Positions 25,997-34,384 of a stretch of DNA of 64,000 nucleotides are shown here, one piece after another. The stretch covers positions 1 to 64,000 of the forward strand of contig PVNI01000019.1 in NCBI GenBank assembly GCA_003001795.1, written 5' to 3'. The position numbers were made by a program, and so were the translations under genes. Position 1 is the first letter of the stretch; every line of letters starts with the position of its first letter. This DNA is from Actinomadura viridilutea (GTDB taxonomy: Bacteria; Actinomycetota; Actinomycetes; Streptosporangiales; Streptosporangiaceae). The notes beneath the pieces are model-generated. The model was not told where the DNA came from. It saw only the letters and a program-made list of their open reading frames with translations, and ran no database searches.

Positions 25997-27589
25997 ATGA
26001 CCACGCGCAAGGGGGCGGCCGGGTTCACGGCGATGCTGATGACGCTCGCGATCGGGACCGCGGCCTGCGGAGGGGGAAGCGGCTCGGGGGACGGCACGTT
26101 CGTCGCCGGCCACTCCGAACCCGACCATCTCATCCCGGGCAACACCACCAGCAGCTACGCCTGGGACGTGACCGACGAGCTGTTCGAGAACCTGGTCGGA
26201 CTCGACCGCAACGGCAACGTCGTCCTGCAGGCCGCCCAGTCGGTCGAGAGCGAGGACCAGAAGGTCTGGACGATCAAGCTGCGTCCGGGGCAGAAGTTCC
26301 ACAACGGCGAGCAGGTCACCGCGCACGGCTTCGCCGACGCCTGGAACTACGCCGCCTACGGCCCCAACGGGTTCGAGGGCAACGACTACTTTTCTCAGAT
26401 CGAGGGCTACGCCGACCTCAATCCCGAGGACGAGAACGCCAAGCCGAAGACCGACAAGCTGTCGGGCGTCAAAGTCCTCGACGACCTGACGCTGCAGGTC
26501 ACCCTCACCGCACCGTTCAGCCAGTTCAAACTGCTGCTGACCCACCCCGCCTACGCGCCCCTGCCCAAGGCCGCCTTCGCCGACATGAAGGCGTTCGACA
26601 ACAAGCCGATCGGCAACGGGCCGTACATGATGGACGGCGCCTGGGAGCACAACAAGCAGATCAAGCTCAAGGTGTTCCCCGGCTACACCGGCCCGCGCAA
26701 GCCCCGCAACAAGGGCGTCGTCTGGAAGAGCTACGCCAGCGCCGACACCGCCTACACCGACCTGCGGGCGGGCCGCATCGACGTCATGCAGTCGATCCCC
26801 GCGGCGAAGGTGCCCGAGGCGCGGCGCGTCCTCGGCGACCGGGTGCTGCCCCGCCAGACCGGCACGTTCGACTACCTGGGCTTCCCGCTGTTCGACAAGC
26901 GGTTCGCCAACCCCGACCTGCGCCGGGCGTTCTCCATGGCGATCGACCGCAACGGCATCAACAAGGCCGTCTTCAACGGCACCTACACCGTCGCCGACTC
27001 GATGCTGCCGCCGCTGATCAAGGGCCACCGCAAGGGCGCCTGCGGCGAGCTGTGCACCTACAACCCGACGAAGGCCAAGGAGCTGTTCGACAAGGCGGGC
27101 GGCTTCTCCGGGACGCTGGAGCTGTACTTCTCCAACGCCCAGCCCAGCTACGAGCAGTGGATGCAGATCGTCGCCAACCAGCTCAAGCAGAACCTCGGCA
27201 TCCAGGACATCCAGTTCCGCAAGATCCCCGTGTCGGACTACCTGTCGATGCTGAGCGACCGCAAGGAGAAGGGCCCCTACCGGCAGAACTGGGAGGCCGA
27301 CTACCCCAGCGCCCAGAACTACCTCGAGCCGCAGTTCCACTCCACCAAGAACCGGATGGGCTGGAGGAACAAGGAGTTCGACGACCTGATCGCCAAGGGG
27401 AACGCCGCCCCGACCGAGCAGGAGGCGATCTCCTACTACAACAAGGCCGAGGACGTGGCGCTGCGGGAGGCCCCCATGATCCCGCTGTGGATCTGGCAGG
27501 GCTTCGGCGGCCGGTCCGACAAGGTGGACAACGTCGTCATCACCCCGTTCGCCACCGGCCTGCTCGTCCACGAAGTGACGGTGAAGTAG
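25997..27589 (+). CDS. ABC transporter substrate-binding lipoprotein, peptide family (family 5)
   Basis: A 530-aa exported lipoprotein. The signal peptide ends in a lipobox (GTAAC) at residue ~24, followed by a Gly/Ser linker. The mature part matches OppA/DppA-type binding proteins: VTDELFENLVGLD, WTIKLRPGQKFHNGEQVTAHGF and RRAFSMAIDRNGI. These bind oligopeptides or similar. GGAGGAGGA directly precedes the ATG at 25997. It heads a five-gene operon with two permeases and two ATPases. Confidence 0.92.
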   Translation: MTTRKGAAGFTAMLMTLAIGTAACGGGSGSGDGTFVAGHSEPDHLIPGNTTSSYAWDVTDELFENLVGLDRNGNVVLQAAQSVESEDQKVWTIKLRPGQKFHNGEQVTAHGFADAWNYAAYGPNGFEGNDYFSQIEGYADLNPEDENAKPKTDKLSGVKVLDDLTLQVTLTAPFSQFKLLLTHPAYAPLPKAAFADMKAFDNKPIGNGPYMMDGAWEHNKQIKLKVFPGYTGPRKPRNKGVVWKSYASADTAYTDLRAGRIDVMQSIPAAKVPEARRVLGDRVLPRQTGTFDYLGFPLFDKRFANPDLRRAFSMAIDRNGINKAVFNGTYTVADSMLPPLIKGHRKGACGELCTYNPTKAKELFDKAGGFSGTLELYFSNAQPSYEQWMQIVANQLKQNLGIQDIQFRKIPVSDYLSMLSDRKEKGPYRQNWEADYPSAQNYLEPQFHSTKNRMGWRNKEFDDLIAKGNAAPTEQEAISYYNKAEDVALREAPMIPLWIWQGFGGRSDKVDNVVITPFATGLLVHEVTVK

Positions 27590-27595
27590 CCGGGC

Positions 27596-28522
27596 ATGTG
27601 GCGCTACGTCGCGCGGCGGGTGCTGCAGGCGGTCCCGGTGTTCCTGGGCACCACGTTCCTGATCTACGCCATGGTGTTCGCCCTGCCCGGCGACCCGATC
27701 CAGGCGCTGGCGGGGGAGAAGCCCCTGGCCCCGTCGGTGGTGCACGCGCTGCGGGAACGCTACAACCTCAACGATCCGCTGCTGGTGCAGTACGCCAAGT
27801 ACCTGGGCGGCCTGTTCCGCGGCGACCTCGGTGAGACCTTCGACGGGCAGAACGTGTCCGACGTGCTGGCCGGCCGCTGGGCGGTGACCGCGCAGCTCGC
27901 GCTCACCGCCTGGCTGTTCGAGCTGGTCATCGGGATCGCGCTCGGGGTGTGGGCGGGGCTGCGGCGCGGGCGGCTGGCCGACACGCTGGTGCTGGGCGGC
28001 ACCACCCTGGTCATCGCCGTGCCGGTGTTCGTGCTCGGCTACACCGCGCAGATCGTCCTGGGGCTGAACCTCGGACTGTTCCCGACGGCCGGGACGGACG
28101 ACGGATGGCCGATGAGCTACGTGCTGCCGGGCCTGGTGCTCGGGTCGCTGGGCCTGTCCTACGTGGCGCGGCTGACCCGCACCAGCCTGGCCGAGAACCT
28201 GCGCGCCGACTACGTGCGCACCGCCCGCGCCAAGGGACTGACCAAGGCGCGCGTCGTCGGACGGCACACGCTGCGCAACTCGCTGATCCCGGTGGTGACC
28301 TACCTGGGCGTCGACTTCGGGTCGCTGATGGGCGGCGCGATCGTCACCGAGGGGATCTTCAACCTGCCCGGCATCGGGCAGCAGGTGTTCCAGTCGATCC
28401 AGCTGAAGGAAGGGCCGGTGGTGGTCGGCGCGGTCACCCTGCTGGTGCTGATCTTCCTGCTCGTCAACCTGCTGGTGGACCTGCTGTACGGGCTGCTCGA
28501 CCCGAGGATCCGCTATGACTGA
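27596..28522 (+). CDS. Peptide ABC transporter permease, DppB-type
   Basis: A 308-aa integral membrane protein with about six transmembrane segments. The N-terminal YVARRVLQAVPVFLGTTFLIY is typical of DppB/OppB. The EAA-type cytoplasmic loop (DYVRTARAKGLTKARVVGRHTLRN) contacts the ATPase. It follows the binding protein after 6 nt and overlaps the next permease by 8 nt. Confidence 0.92.
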   Translation: MWRYVARRVLQAVPVFLGTTFLIYAMVFALPGDPIQALAGEKPLAPSVVHALRERYNLNDPLLVQYAKYLGGLFRGDLGETFDGQNVSDVLAGRWAVTAQLALTAWLFELVIGIALGVWAGLRRGRLADTLVLGGTTLVIAVPVFVLGYTAQIVLGLNLGLFPTAGTDDGWPMSYVLPGLVLGSLGLSYVARLTRTSLAENLRADYVRTARAKGLTKARVVGRHTLRNSLIPVVTYLGVDFGSLMGGAIVTEGIFNLPGIGQQVFQSIQLKEGPVVVGAVTLLVLIFLLVNLLVDLLYGLLDPRIRYD

Positions 28523-29492
28523 CCGGATCGAGGACCCGGCGGCGCCGGAGGCCGGCGCGGCGGGCGCCGCGGAGGCGCCGGACGCGGGCGCGGTCGTCCC
28601 GGGCACCACGGCGGCCGCCGCCGCGCAGGCCGGGGGGCTGGTCTCGGGCGCGTCGCTGTGGCAGGACGCCTGGCACGACCTGCGGCGCCGCTGGCTGTTC
28701 TGGGCGTCGGCGGCGATCCTGCTGGTGGTGGGCCTGATGGCGGCGGCGCCGGGCCTGTTCACCGACCGCGGCAAGAACGAGAACTGCGACCCCAACGCCT
28801 CCAAGCTGCCGCCGGGCGGCGACCACCTGTTCGGCACGGACGTGTCGGGCTGCGACTACTTCGCCCACGTCGTCCACGGCGCCCGGCCCACGCTGCTGAT
28901 CGGCGTGGCGGTGACGGTGTTCGCGCTGGCCATCGCCGTGGTGTTCGGGATGCTGGCGGGCTACTACGGCGGGGTGCTGGACGCGGTCATCGCGCGCGTC
29001 ACCGACGTGTTCTTCGGGCTGCCGTTCGTGCTGGGCGCCACGGTCATCCTGGTGGCCTTCCCCGGACACGGCATCGGCGCGATGACGCTGGTGCTGGTGC
29101 TGCTCGGCTGGACCACCATGATCCGCATCATGCGGGCCCAGGTGATCGCGGTGCGGGACGCCGACTACGTGCAGGCGGCGCGGCTGCTCGGCGCGTCCGA
29201 TCTGCGGATCATGCGCCGCCACATCCTGCCCAACGCGATCGCCCCGGTGATCGTGGTGGCCACGCTGAACGTCGGCAACGTGATCGCGGGGGAGGCGACG
29301 CTGGACTTCCTCGGCGTGGGGCTGCAGTACCCGCAGGTGTCGTGGGGGCTGCAGCTCAACCAGGCGCAGTCCTACTTCGTCGACCACCCGCACCTGCTGA
29401 TCTTCCCCGCGGTGTTCCTGTCGGCGACCGTGCTCAGCTTCCTGATGCTCGGCGACGCCGTGCGCGACGCCCTCGACCCCAGGCTGCGGTGA
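28515..29492 (+). CDS. Peptide ABC transporter permease, DppC-type
   Basis: A 325-aa permease. It has an Ala-rich disordered cytoplasmic N-terminus (~50 aa), then the DppC core: transmembrane helices, FGTDVSGCDYFAHVVHGAR, and the EAA loop DYVQAARLLGASDLRIMRRHILPN. Partner of the DppB-type permease. Its stop codon lies inside the first copy of a 15-bp tandem repeat that also carries the next gene's start. Confidence 0.92.
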   Translation: MTDRIEDPAAPEAGAAGAAEAPDAGAVVPGTTAAAAAQAGGLVSGASLWQDAWHDLRRRWLFWASAAILLVVGLMAAAPGLFTDRGKNENCDPNASKLPPGGDHLFGTDVSGCDYFAHVVHGARPTLLIGVAVTVFALAIAVVFGMLAGYYGGVLDAVIARVTDVFFGLPFVLGATVILVAFPGHGIGAMTLVLVLLGWTTMIRIMRAQVIAVRDADYVQAARLLGASDLRIMRRHILPNAIAPVIVVATLNVGNVIAGEATLDFLGVGLQYPQVSWGLQLNQAQSYFVDHPHLLIFPAVFLSATVLSFLMLGDAVRDALDPRLR

Positions 29493-29535
29493 CAAGGTGA
29501 CCGAGGACAAGGTGACCGAGGACAAGGCGACCGAG
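29491..29535 (+). repeat. 15-bp tandem repeat spanning the dppC stop and dppD start
   Basis: Three copies of GACAAGGTGACCGAG (the third with C for T) at 29491-29505, 29506-29520 and 29521-29535. The first copy overlaps the permease TGA and supplies GTG 29497; the second supplies an in-frame GTG at 29512; in the third the codon is GCG. No strong Shine-Dalgarno sequence is seen before either. Confidence 0.85.
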
Positions 29536-30579
29536 GCCGCAAGGACCGACGAGAAGACGGCCGGGGACATGACGGCCGGGGACACGGCGGCCGCACTGCT
29601 CGAGGTGACGGACCTGAGCGTGGAGTTCGCCGTCCGCGGGCAGACCGTGCGGGCCGTCAACAACCTGTCGTACACGCTCGGCGAGGCCGAGACAGTGGCG
29701 ATCCTCGGCGAGTCCGGCTCCGGCAAGAGCGTGGCGGCGCAGGCCGTCATGGGCATCCTGGACAGCCCGCCCGCCCGGATCACCGGCGGGTCGGTGCGGC
29801 TGCGCGGCGAGGAGCTGCTCGGCCTGCCCGAACGGCGCCGCCGCGCCTACCGGGGCGCCCGCATCTCCATGATCTTCCAGGACGCGCTGACCGCGCTGAA
29901 CCCGGTGTTCACCGTCGGCGACCAGCTGTCGGAGATGTTCCAGGTGCACCGGGGCATGAAGCGCCGGGAGGCCCGGGCCCGGGCGGTGGAGCTGATGGAG
30001 CGGGTCCGCATCCCCGCCGCCCGCACCCGGCTGGACGACTACCCGCACCAGTTCTCCGGCGGGCAGCGCCAGCGCATCATGATCGCCATGGCGCTGGCGC
30101 TGGAGCCCGACGTGCTGATCGCCGACGAGCCGACCACCGCGCTCGACGTGACCGTCCAGGCGCAGATCATGCGGCTGCTGGCCGACCTGCGCGACGAGCT
30201 GCGCATGGGCATGGTCCTCATCACCCACGACCTCGGGGTGGTGGCGGGCGTCGCCGACCGCATCGTGGTGATGTACGCCGGGTCGGCCGTCGAGCAGGCA
30301 CCGGCCCGGGAGCTGTACGCCCGTCCCGCCCACCCCTACACGGCGGGGCTGCTGGCGTCCGTCCCGCGCCTGGACCGCAAGGGCGCGCCGCTCGTCCCGA
30401 TCAAGGGCGCGCCGCCGAACCCGGCGGCGCTGCCGCCCGGCTGCCCGTTCCACCCGCGCTGCCCGCGCGCCCGGGCGGTGTGCGCGGCGGAGCGGCCCCC
30501 GCTGGCGCCGGTGGGCGGGCCGGGGCACAGCGCCGCCTGCCACTTCGCCGAGGAGGTGCACGGTGCCGGAGCCCGCTGA
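29497..30579 (+). CDS. Peptide ABC transporter ATP-binding protein, DppD-type
   Basis: A 360-aa ATPase. Walker A is GESGSGKS, the signature FSGGQRQR, Walker B LIADEPTTALDV, and an H-loop in LITHDLG. The C-terminal oligopeptide extension (CPFHPRCPRA) carries cysteines that in some family members bind an iron-sulfur cluster. The first ~30 residues are repetitive and charged (TEDKVTEDKATE), produced by the tandem repeat at the start, and are not part of the fold. GTG 29497 or the duplicate at 29512 could initiate. It overlaps dppF by 17 nt. Confidence 0.92.
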   Translation: MTEDKVTEDKATEAARTDEKTAGDMTAGDTAAALLEVTDLSVEFAVRGQTVRAVNNLSYTLGEAETVAILGESGSGKSVAAQAVMGILDSPPARITGGSVRLRGEELLGLPERRRRAYRGARISMIFQDALTALNPVFTVGDQLSEMFQVHRGMKRREARARAVELMERVRIPAARTRLDDYPHQFSGGQRQRIMIAMALALEPDVLIADEPTTALDVTVQAQIMRLLADLRDELRMGMVLITHDLGVVAGVADRIVVMYAGSAVEQAPARELYARPAHPYTAGLLASVPRLDRKGAPLVPIKGAPPNPAALPPGCPFHPRCPRARAVCAAERPPLAPVGGPGHSAACHFAEEVHGAGAR

Positions 30580-31627
30580 CGACGCGCCGATCCTGCAGGT
30601 GGAGGGGCTGGTCAAGCACTACCCGGTCACGCAGGGCGTGCTGTTCAAGCGCACGGTGGGCTGGGTGAAGGCGGTCGACGGCGTCGACCTGGAACTGCGG
30701 CGCGGCGAGACGCTCGGCGTGGTCGGCGAGTCGGGGTGCGGCAAGTCGACGCTCGCCAAGCTGCTGCTGGCGGCCGAGCGCCCGACGGCCGGCACGGTGC
30801 GCTTCGACGGACGCGACGTGTTCGCGCTGCCCCGCCGCGAACTGCGCGCGCTGCGCCGCCGCATCCAGATGGTGCTGCAGGATCCCTACTCCTCCCTCAA
30901 CCCCCGCATGACGGTCGGCGACATCGTGGGGGAGCCGTTCGAGATCCATCCGGAGGCGGCGCCGAAGGGAGAGCGGCGGGCGCGCGTGCAGGAGCTGCTG
31001 GAGCTCGTCGGCCTGGACCCCGGCCACATCAACCGCTACCCGCACCAGTTCTCCGGCGGGCAGCGCCAGCGCATCGGCATCGCCCGCGCGCTGGCGCTGC
31101 GGCCGGAGGTGATCGTGTGCGACGAGCCGGTGTCGGCGCTGGACGTGTCGGTGCAGGCGCAGGTGATGAACCTGCTGGCCGAGCTGCAGCGCGAGCTCGG
31201 CCTGGCGTACGTGTTCATCGCGCACGACCTGGCCGCCGTCCGGCACATCTCCGACCGGGTCGCGGTCATGTACCTCGGCAAGATCGTCGAGACGGGGGAC
31301 GAGGCGCAGATCTACGAGCGCCCGACCCATCCCTACACGCAGGCGCTGCTGTCGGCGGTGCCCGTCCCGGACCCCGAGGCGCCGGGCGGGTGGGCCGACG
31401 GCATGGCGCTCGAAGGGGAGCCGCCGTCGCCGATCGACCCGCCCTCCGGCTGCCGGTTCCGCACCCGCTGCTGGAAGGCCGCCGAGGTGTGCGCCGAACG
31501 CGAACCCGCGCTCACGGTGCGGGACGGCTCGGCGCACCCCAGCGCCTGCCACTTCGCCGCGGAGGCCGCCGCGCAGGCGGCGGGTCCGGCCGCGTCCGCC
31601 GGCCCGGTCGACGAGTCGGTCGGGTAG
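30563..31627 (+). CDS. Peptide ABC transporter ATP-binding protein, DppF-type
   Basis: A 354-aa ATPase. Walker A is GESGCGKS, the signature FSGGQRQR, Walker B VIVCDEPVSALDV, followed by FIAHDLA. The C-terminal oligopeptide/dipeptide region (GCRFRTRCWKAAEVC) is present. It forms the heterodimer with the DppD-type ATPase. A GTG start overlaps the upstream gene by 17 nt, implying coupling. It ends 11 nt from a convergent gene with no separate terminator in the gap. Confidence 0.92.
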   Translation: MPEPADDAPILQVEGLVKHYPVTQGVLFKRTVGWVKAVDGVDLELRRGETLGVVGESGCGKSTLAKLLLAAERPTAGTVRFDGRDVFALPRRELRALRRRIQMVLQDPYSSLNPRMTVGDIVGEPFEIHPEAAPKGERRARVQELLELVGLDPGHINRYPHQFSGGQRQRIGIARALALRPEVIVCDEPVSALDVSVQAQVMNLLAELQRELGLAYVFIAHDLAAVRHISDRVAVMYLGKIVETGDEAQIYERPTHPYTQALLSAVPVPDPEAPGGWADGMALEGEPPSPIDPPSGCRFRTRCWKAAEVCAEREPALTVRDGSAHPSACHFAAEAAAQAAGPAASAGPVDESVG

Positions 31628-31638
31628 CGCCGGGACCG

Positions 31639-33249
31639 TCAGTCGGGGAGCAGCAGGACGGCGTCGCCCACGGAGCGTTCGCCCGCGGCGTCCGACGGCC
31701 GGTTGACGAGCGCGCCGCCCGCGCGGGCCATGGCGGTGGAGCCGCCGCCGTCCAGGTTCATCGCCTGCACGGCGCCGAGGGCCTTCATCACCGCGGCCGC
31801 CTCGGCGATCGACAGGCCCTCGCTGCGGCCCGCGGCGCGCCCGTCCGCCGCCACCAGCAGCAGCCGTCCCCGCGCGTCCACGCCGGCCATCGTGCGCGGG
31901 TTACGGCGCAGCACCCAGTTGTAGTAGAAGGACTCGTCGTCATCGATGTGGACCAGGCCGTCGTTGGCGGCGTCCACCCAGACCTTCCCGTCGCGCACCA
32001 GGCGCGGGCCGCCGCCCACGACGGAGACGCGCGGCTTCAGCGTCACCGGACGGCCGTCGGCCAGAAGCCGCTTTGTGAACGACAGACGCGTGCCGGGACG
32101 TGCGTGGGCGCGCAGCCAGTCGGCGGCGGCGCCGACCGCCTGCACGGTGCGGCCGCCCGCCGGGATGGCCGTGCCGCGCGCGTCGCGCAGCTCGGTCACC
32201 CGCCCGTCGCGGTCGAGCACGGCCTCGGCGCCCGCGCCCGACGGGCTGGACGCCCCGTACTCGGCCGTGAACGCCACCAGCTCGTCGGGGTCGGTGCAGG
32301 TGACGTCGTGCTGCGGCCGTTCGGTCGGCCGGTCGCCGCCCACGCCGCCGCAGTTGTGCACCTCCCCGGGGACGCGGTTGAGCCCGTCGAGCTCGCGGCG
32401 CGCCCCGTCGGCGGCCCGCACGGCGAAGCGCGAGGACACGCGGGCGAACCGCACGCCGCCGCCGCTCTCCGGCAGGAACATCGCGCTGCGGCCGTTGCTG
32501 GCCTCGCTGAGCACCCGCCCGTCCAGCGCGTACAGGCCCGCAGGGCCGCCCCTGCCCTGCGGGGTGAAGTACGTGCCGTTGACGCCCGCGATCGCCCCGG
32601 AGGCGCGGACCAGGTCGGACACCTTGTCCAGCTCGCTGAGCGCCCCGCCGGCGGACGCCGCCACGCGGCCCCGGAAGCGGCGCGGGTCGATGGTGAGGAC
32701 GTGCACCCGCCACGGCCCGGTGGTGGCGCCGCCGTCCTGTGCGGTGTACGACGTCCCGGCGCGGAACCCGGCGGCGGTGAGGGCGGCCAGGTCCTTCTGC
32801 GCCTGCGCCTCGGTCGCGTACCGGCCGACCCGGACCGTGTAGCCGACCAGGCCGGGCCGCACGTCGGCGAACCGCGGCCCGTGCACGGCCTCGACGCGCG
32901 GCCGGAACCCGGCCTCGGCCAGCTGGCGCGCCACGCCCTCGGCGGTCTCCTTCGGAGCGATGACGGCGGTGGCCCGATCGGGGTCGGGGCGCGGTCCCGG
33001 GTCGCCCGACACGGGCAGCCGGACGTGCAGCGTCCAGGCGTCGGCGTCGGACCTGTGGCCCCGCACGATCGAGGTGAGCGTGACGCCCGGCGCGAGCCGC
33101 TCGGTGGCGCGTTCCTCGCGCAGTCCGGGCGGCCCGAGCGGGAGCCGGGCGGCGGGACCGCCGGCCTGCGACGCCGCGGCGGGGGAGGGGGAGAGGAGGG
33201 CGGCGGCGGAGCCCACCGACACCGCCGCCGCGACGAGCGTTCTCTTCAT
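31639..33249 (-). CDS. Secreted phosphodiester glycosidase (NAGPA/DUF2233 family) with SPOR-like domain
   Basis: A 536-aa exported protein. The signal peptide covers residues ~1-27. Residues ~125-165 form a SPOR-like repeat (VGYTVRVGRYATEAQAQKDL), which binds glycan strands in other proteins. The C-terminal domain (about 185-536) is of the NAGPA family: VNGTYFT, VHIDDDESFYYNW and the signature MNLDGGGSTAM. These enzymes act on GlcNAc-1-phosphodiester linkages, so teichoic-acid-like or capsular polymers are plausible targets. Convergent with the peptide importer and divergent from the next gene. Confidence 0.85.
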   Translation of the reverse strand: MKRTLVAAAVSVGSAAALLSPSPAAASQAGGPAARLPLGPPGLREERATERLAPGVTLTSIVRGHRSDADAWTLHVRLPVSGDPGPRPDPDRATAVIAPKETAEGVARQLAEAGFRPRVEAVHGPRFADVRPGLVGYTVRVGRYATEAQAQKDLAALTAAGFRAGTSYTAQDGGATTGPWRVHVLTIDPRRFRGRVAASAGGALSELDKVSDLVRASGAIAGVNGTYFTPQGRGGPAGLYALDGRVLSEASNGRSAMFLPESGGGVRFARVSSRFAVRAADGARRELDGLNRVPGEVHNCGGVGGDRPTERPQHDVTCTDPDELVAFTAEYGASSPSGAGAEAVLDRDGRVTELRDARGTAIPAGGRTVQAVGAAADWLRAHARPGTRLSFTKRLLADGRPVTLKPRVSVVGGGPRLVRDGKVWVDAANDGLVHIDDDESFYYNWVLRRNPRTMAGVDARGRLLLVAADGRAAGRSEGLSIAEAAAVMKALGAVQAMNLDGGGSTAMARAGGALVNRPSDAAGERSVGDAVLLLPD

Positions 33250-33314
33250 GGTGGTTCATGCTGCCGCCCGACGGTGACGTCCGGGTGGCCGACTGCGGTC
33301 CGTAGAGTGGGCGC

Positions 33315-34181
33315 ATGGGGCGCAGATCCAGGGACGGCGCGGGCCCGCGGCCCGGCGTGCACAAGGTGGCCGGGGGAGAGGCGGAGCTGCTGCGCGACGC
33401 CGACCGCGAGGGCGGCTGGATGCTGCTGATCGGCGGCGTCCCCCAGTCGTACGTCGACCTCGCCGACCCCACCTACCTCGACTTCGAGTACATGCGGCTG
33501 ATGGGCGACGTGGTCGACCTGATGGGGGCGGAGGGGCAGGCCCTGGACGCGGTGCACATCGGCGGCGCCGCGTGCACGCTGCCCCGGTACGTGGCGGCCA
33601 CCCGTCCGGGGTCGCGCCAGGTGGTGTTCGAGCCGGACGGCCCGCTGGTGCGGCTGGTGCGCGAACGGCTGCCGGTGAAGAACGTCCCCGGGCTCAAGAT
33701 CCGCGTCGTGGACGGCCGCACGGGCACGGCGGCGCTGGCCGACGACGCCGACGACCTGGTGGTGGTGGACGCGTTCGCCGAGGCGTCCATGCCGGTCGAG
33801 CTGGCCACCCGCGAGTTCGTCGCGGACGCGGCGCGGGTGCTGCGGCCGGGCGGCGTGCTGCTGATGAACGTGGCCGACGGGTTCCGCCTGGCCTACGCCC
33901 GGCGCGTCGTGGCCACGGTGCGGTCGGTGTTCCGGCACGTGCTGCTCCTGGGCGAGCCGGGGGTGCTGCGGGGGCGCCGGTTCGGCAACCTGGTCGTCGC
34001 GGCGTCCCGGCGGCCGCTGCCCGTCGAGGGGCTGACGCGGCGCGCCGCGGGCGGCGCCGTCCGCGCCCGGCTGCTGACCGGGGACGACCTGGCCGGGTTC
34101 GCCGCGGGCGCCCGTCCCATCGAGGACGGCGAGGACGTCGCCGCGCCCGTCCCGCCCGAGCAGGTCTTCGGCCGCCCGTAG
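33315..34181 (+). CDS. Spermidine-synthase-like protein
   Basis: A 288-aa Rossmann-fold protein of the polyamine aminopropyltransferase family. It has AVHIGGAACTLPRYV (the motif I equivalent), VVFEPDGPLVRLV, DDLVVVDAFAEAS and VLRPGGVLLMNVAD. The usual GGG(D/E)G motif is altered to GGAAC, as in many actinobacterial members, so true aminopropyl transfer is doubtful. It has neither a decarboxylase partner nor membrane segments. Start ATG 33315, 65 nt from the divergent glycosidase. Confidence 0.82.
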   Translation: MGRRSRDGAGPRPGVHKVAGGEAELLRDADREGGWMLLIGGVPQSYVDLADPTYLDFEYMRLMGDVVDLMGAEGQALDAVHIGGAACTLPRYVAATRPGSRQVVFEPDGPLVRLVRERLPVKNVPGLKIRVVDGRTGTAALADDADDLVVVDAFAEASMPVELATREFVADAARVLRPGGVLLMNVADGFRLAYARRVVATVRSVFRHVLLLGEPGVLRGRRFGNLVVAASRRPLPVEGLTRRAAGGAVRARLLTGDDLAGFAAGARPIEDGEDVAAPVPPEQVFGRP

Positions 34182-34384
34182 CCCGTCCGCCCGCCGTCAC
34201 GGGACGCCCCGCGCGGCGCGACGGGCGAGAATGCGGCGCGTTCCGCCGAATCCGATTCTGTGCGCGATCGGCCGCCGTAATGTCCCGGTCGAGGAGAGCG
34301 CCATAAAAATGATCTTGTAGTCGACCGTGTGGTTTCCGCAGGTGGGGGCCTGTTTGTCCATTTTCCATCTCATGTCACCGTGGA

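Noticed and set aside
25736..28837. N-terminal extension of the M20 peptidase frame antisense to the importer genes
   Set aside because: The peptidase family begins at ATG 25735. Upstream codons mirror the binding-protein and permease genes.
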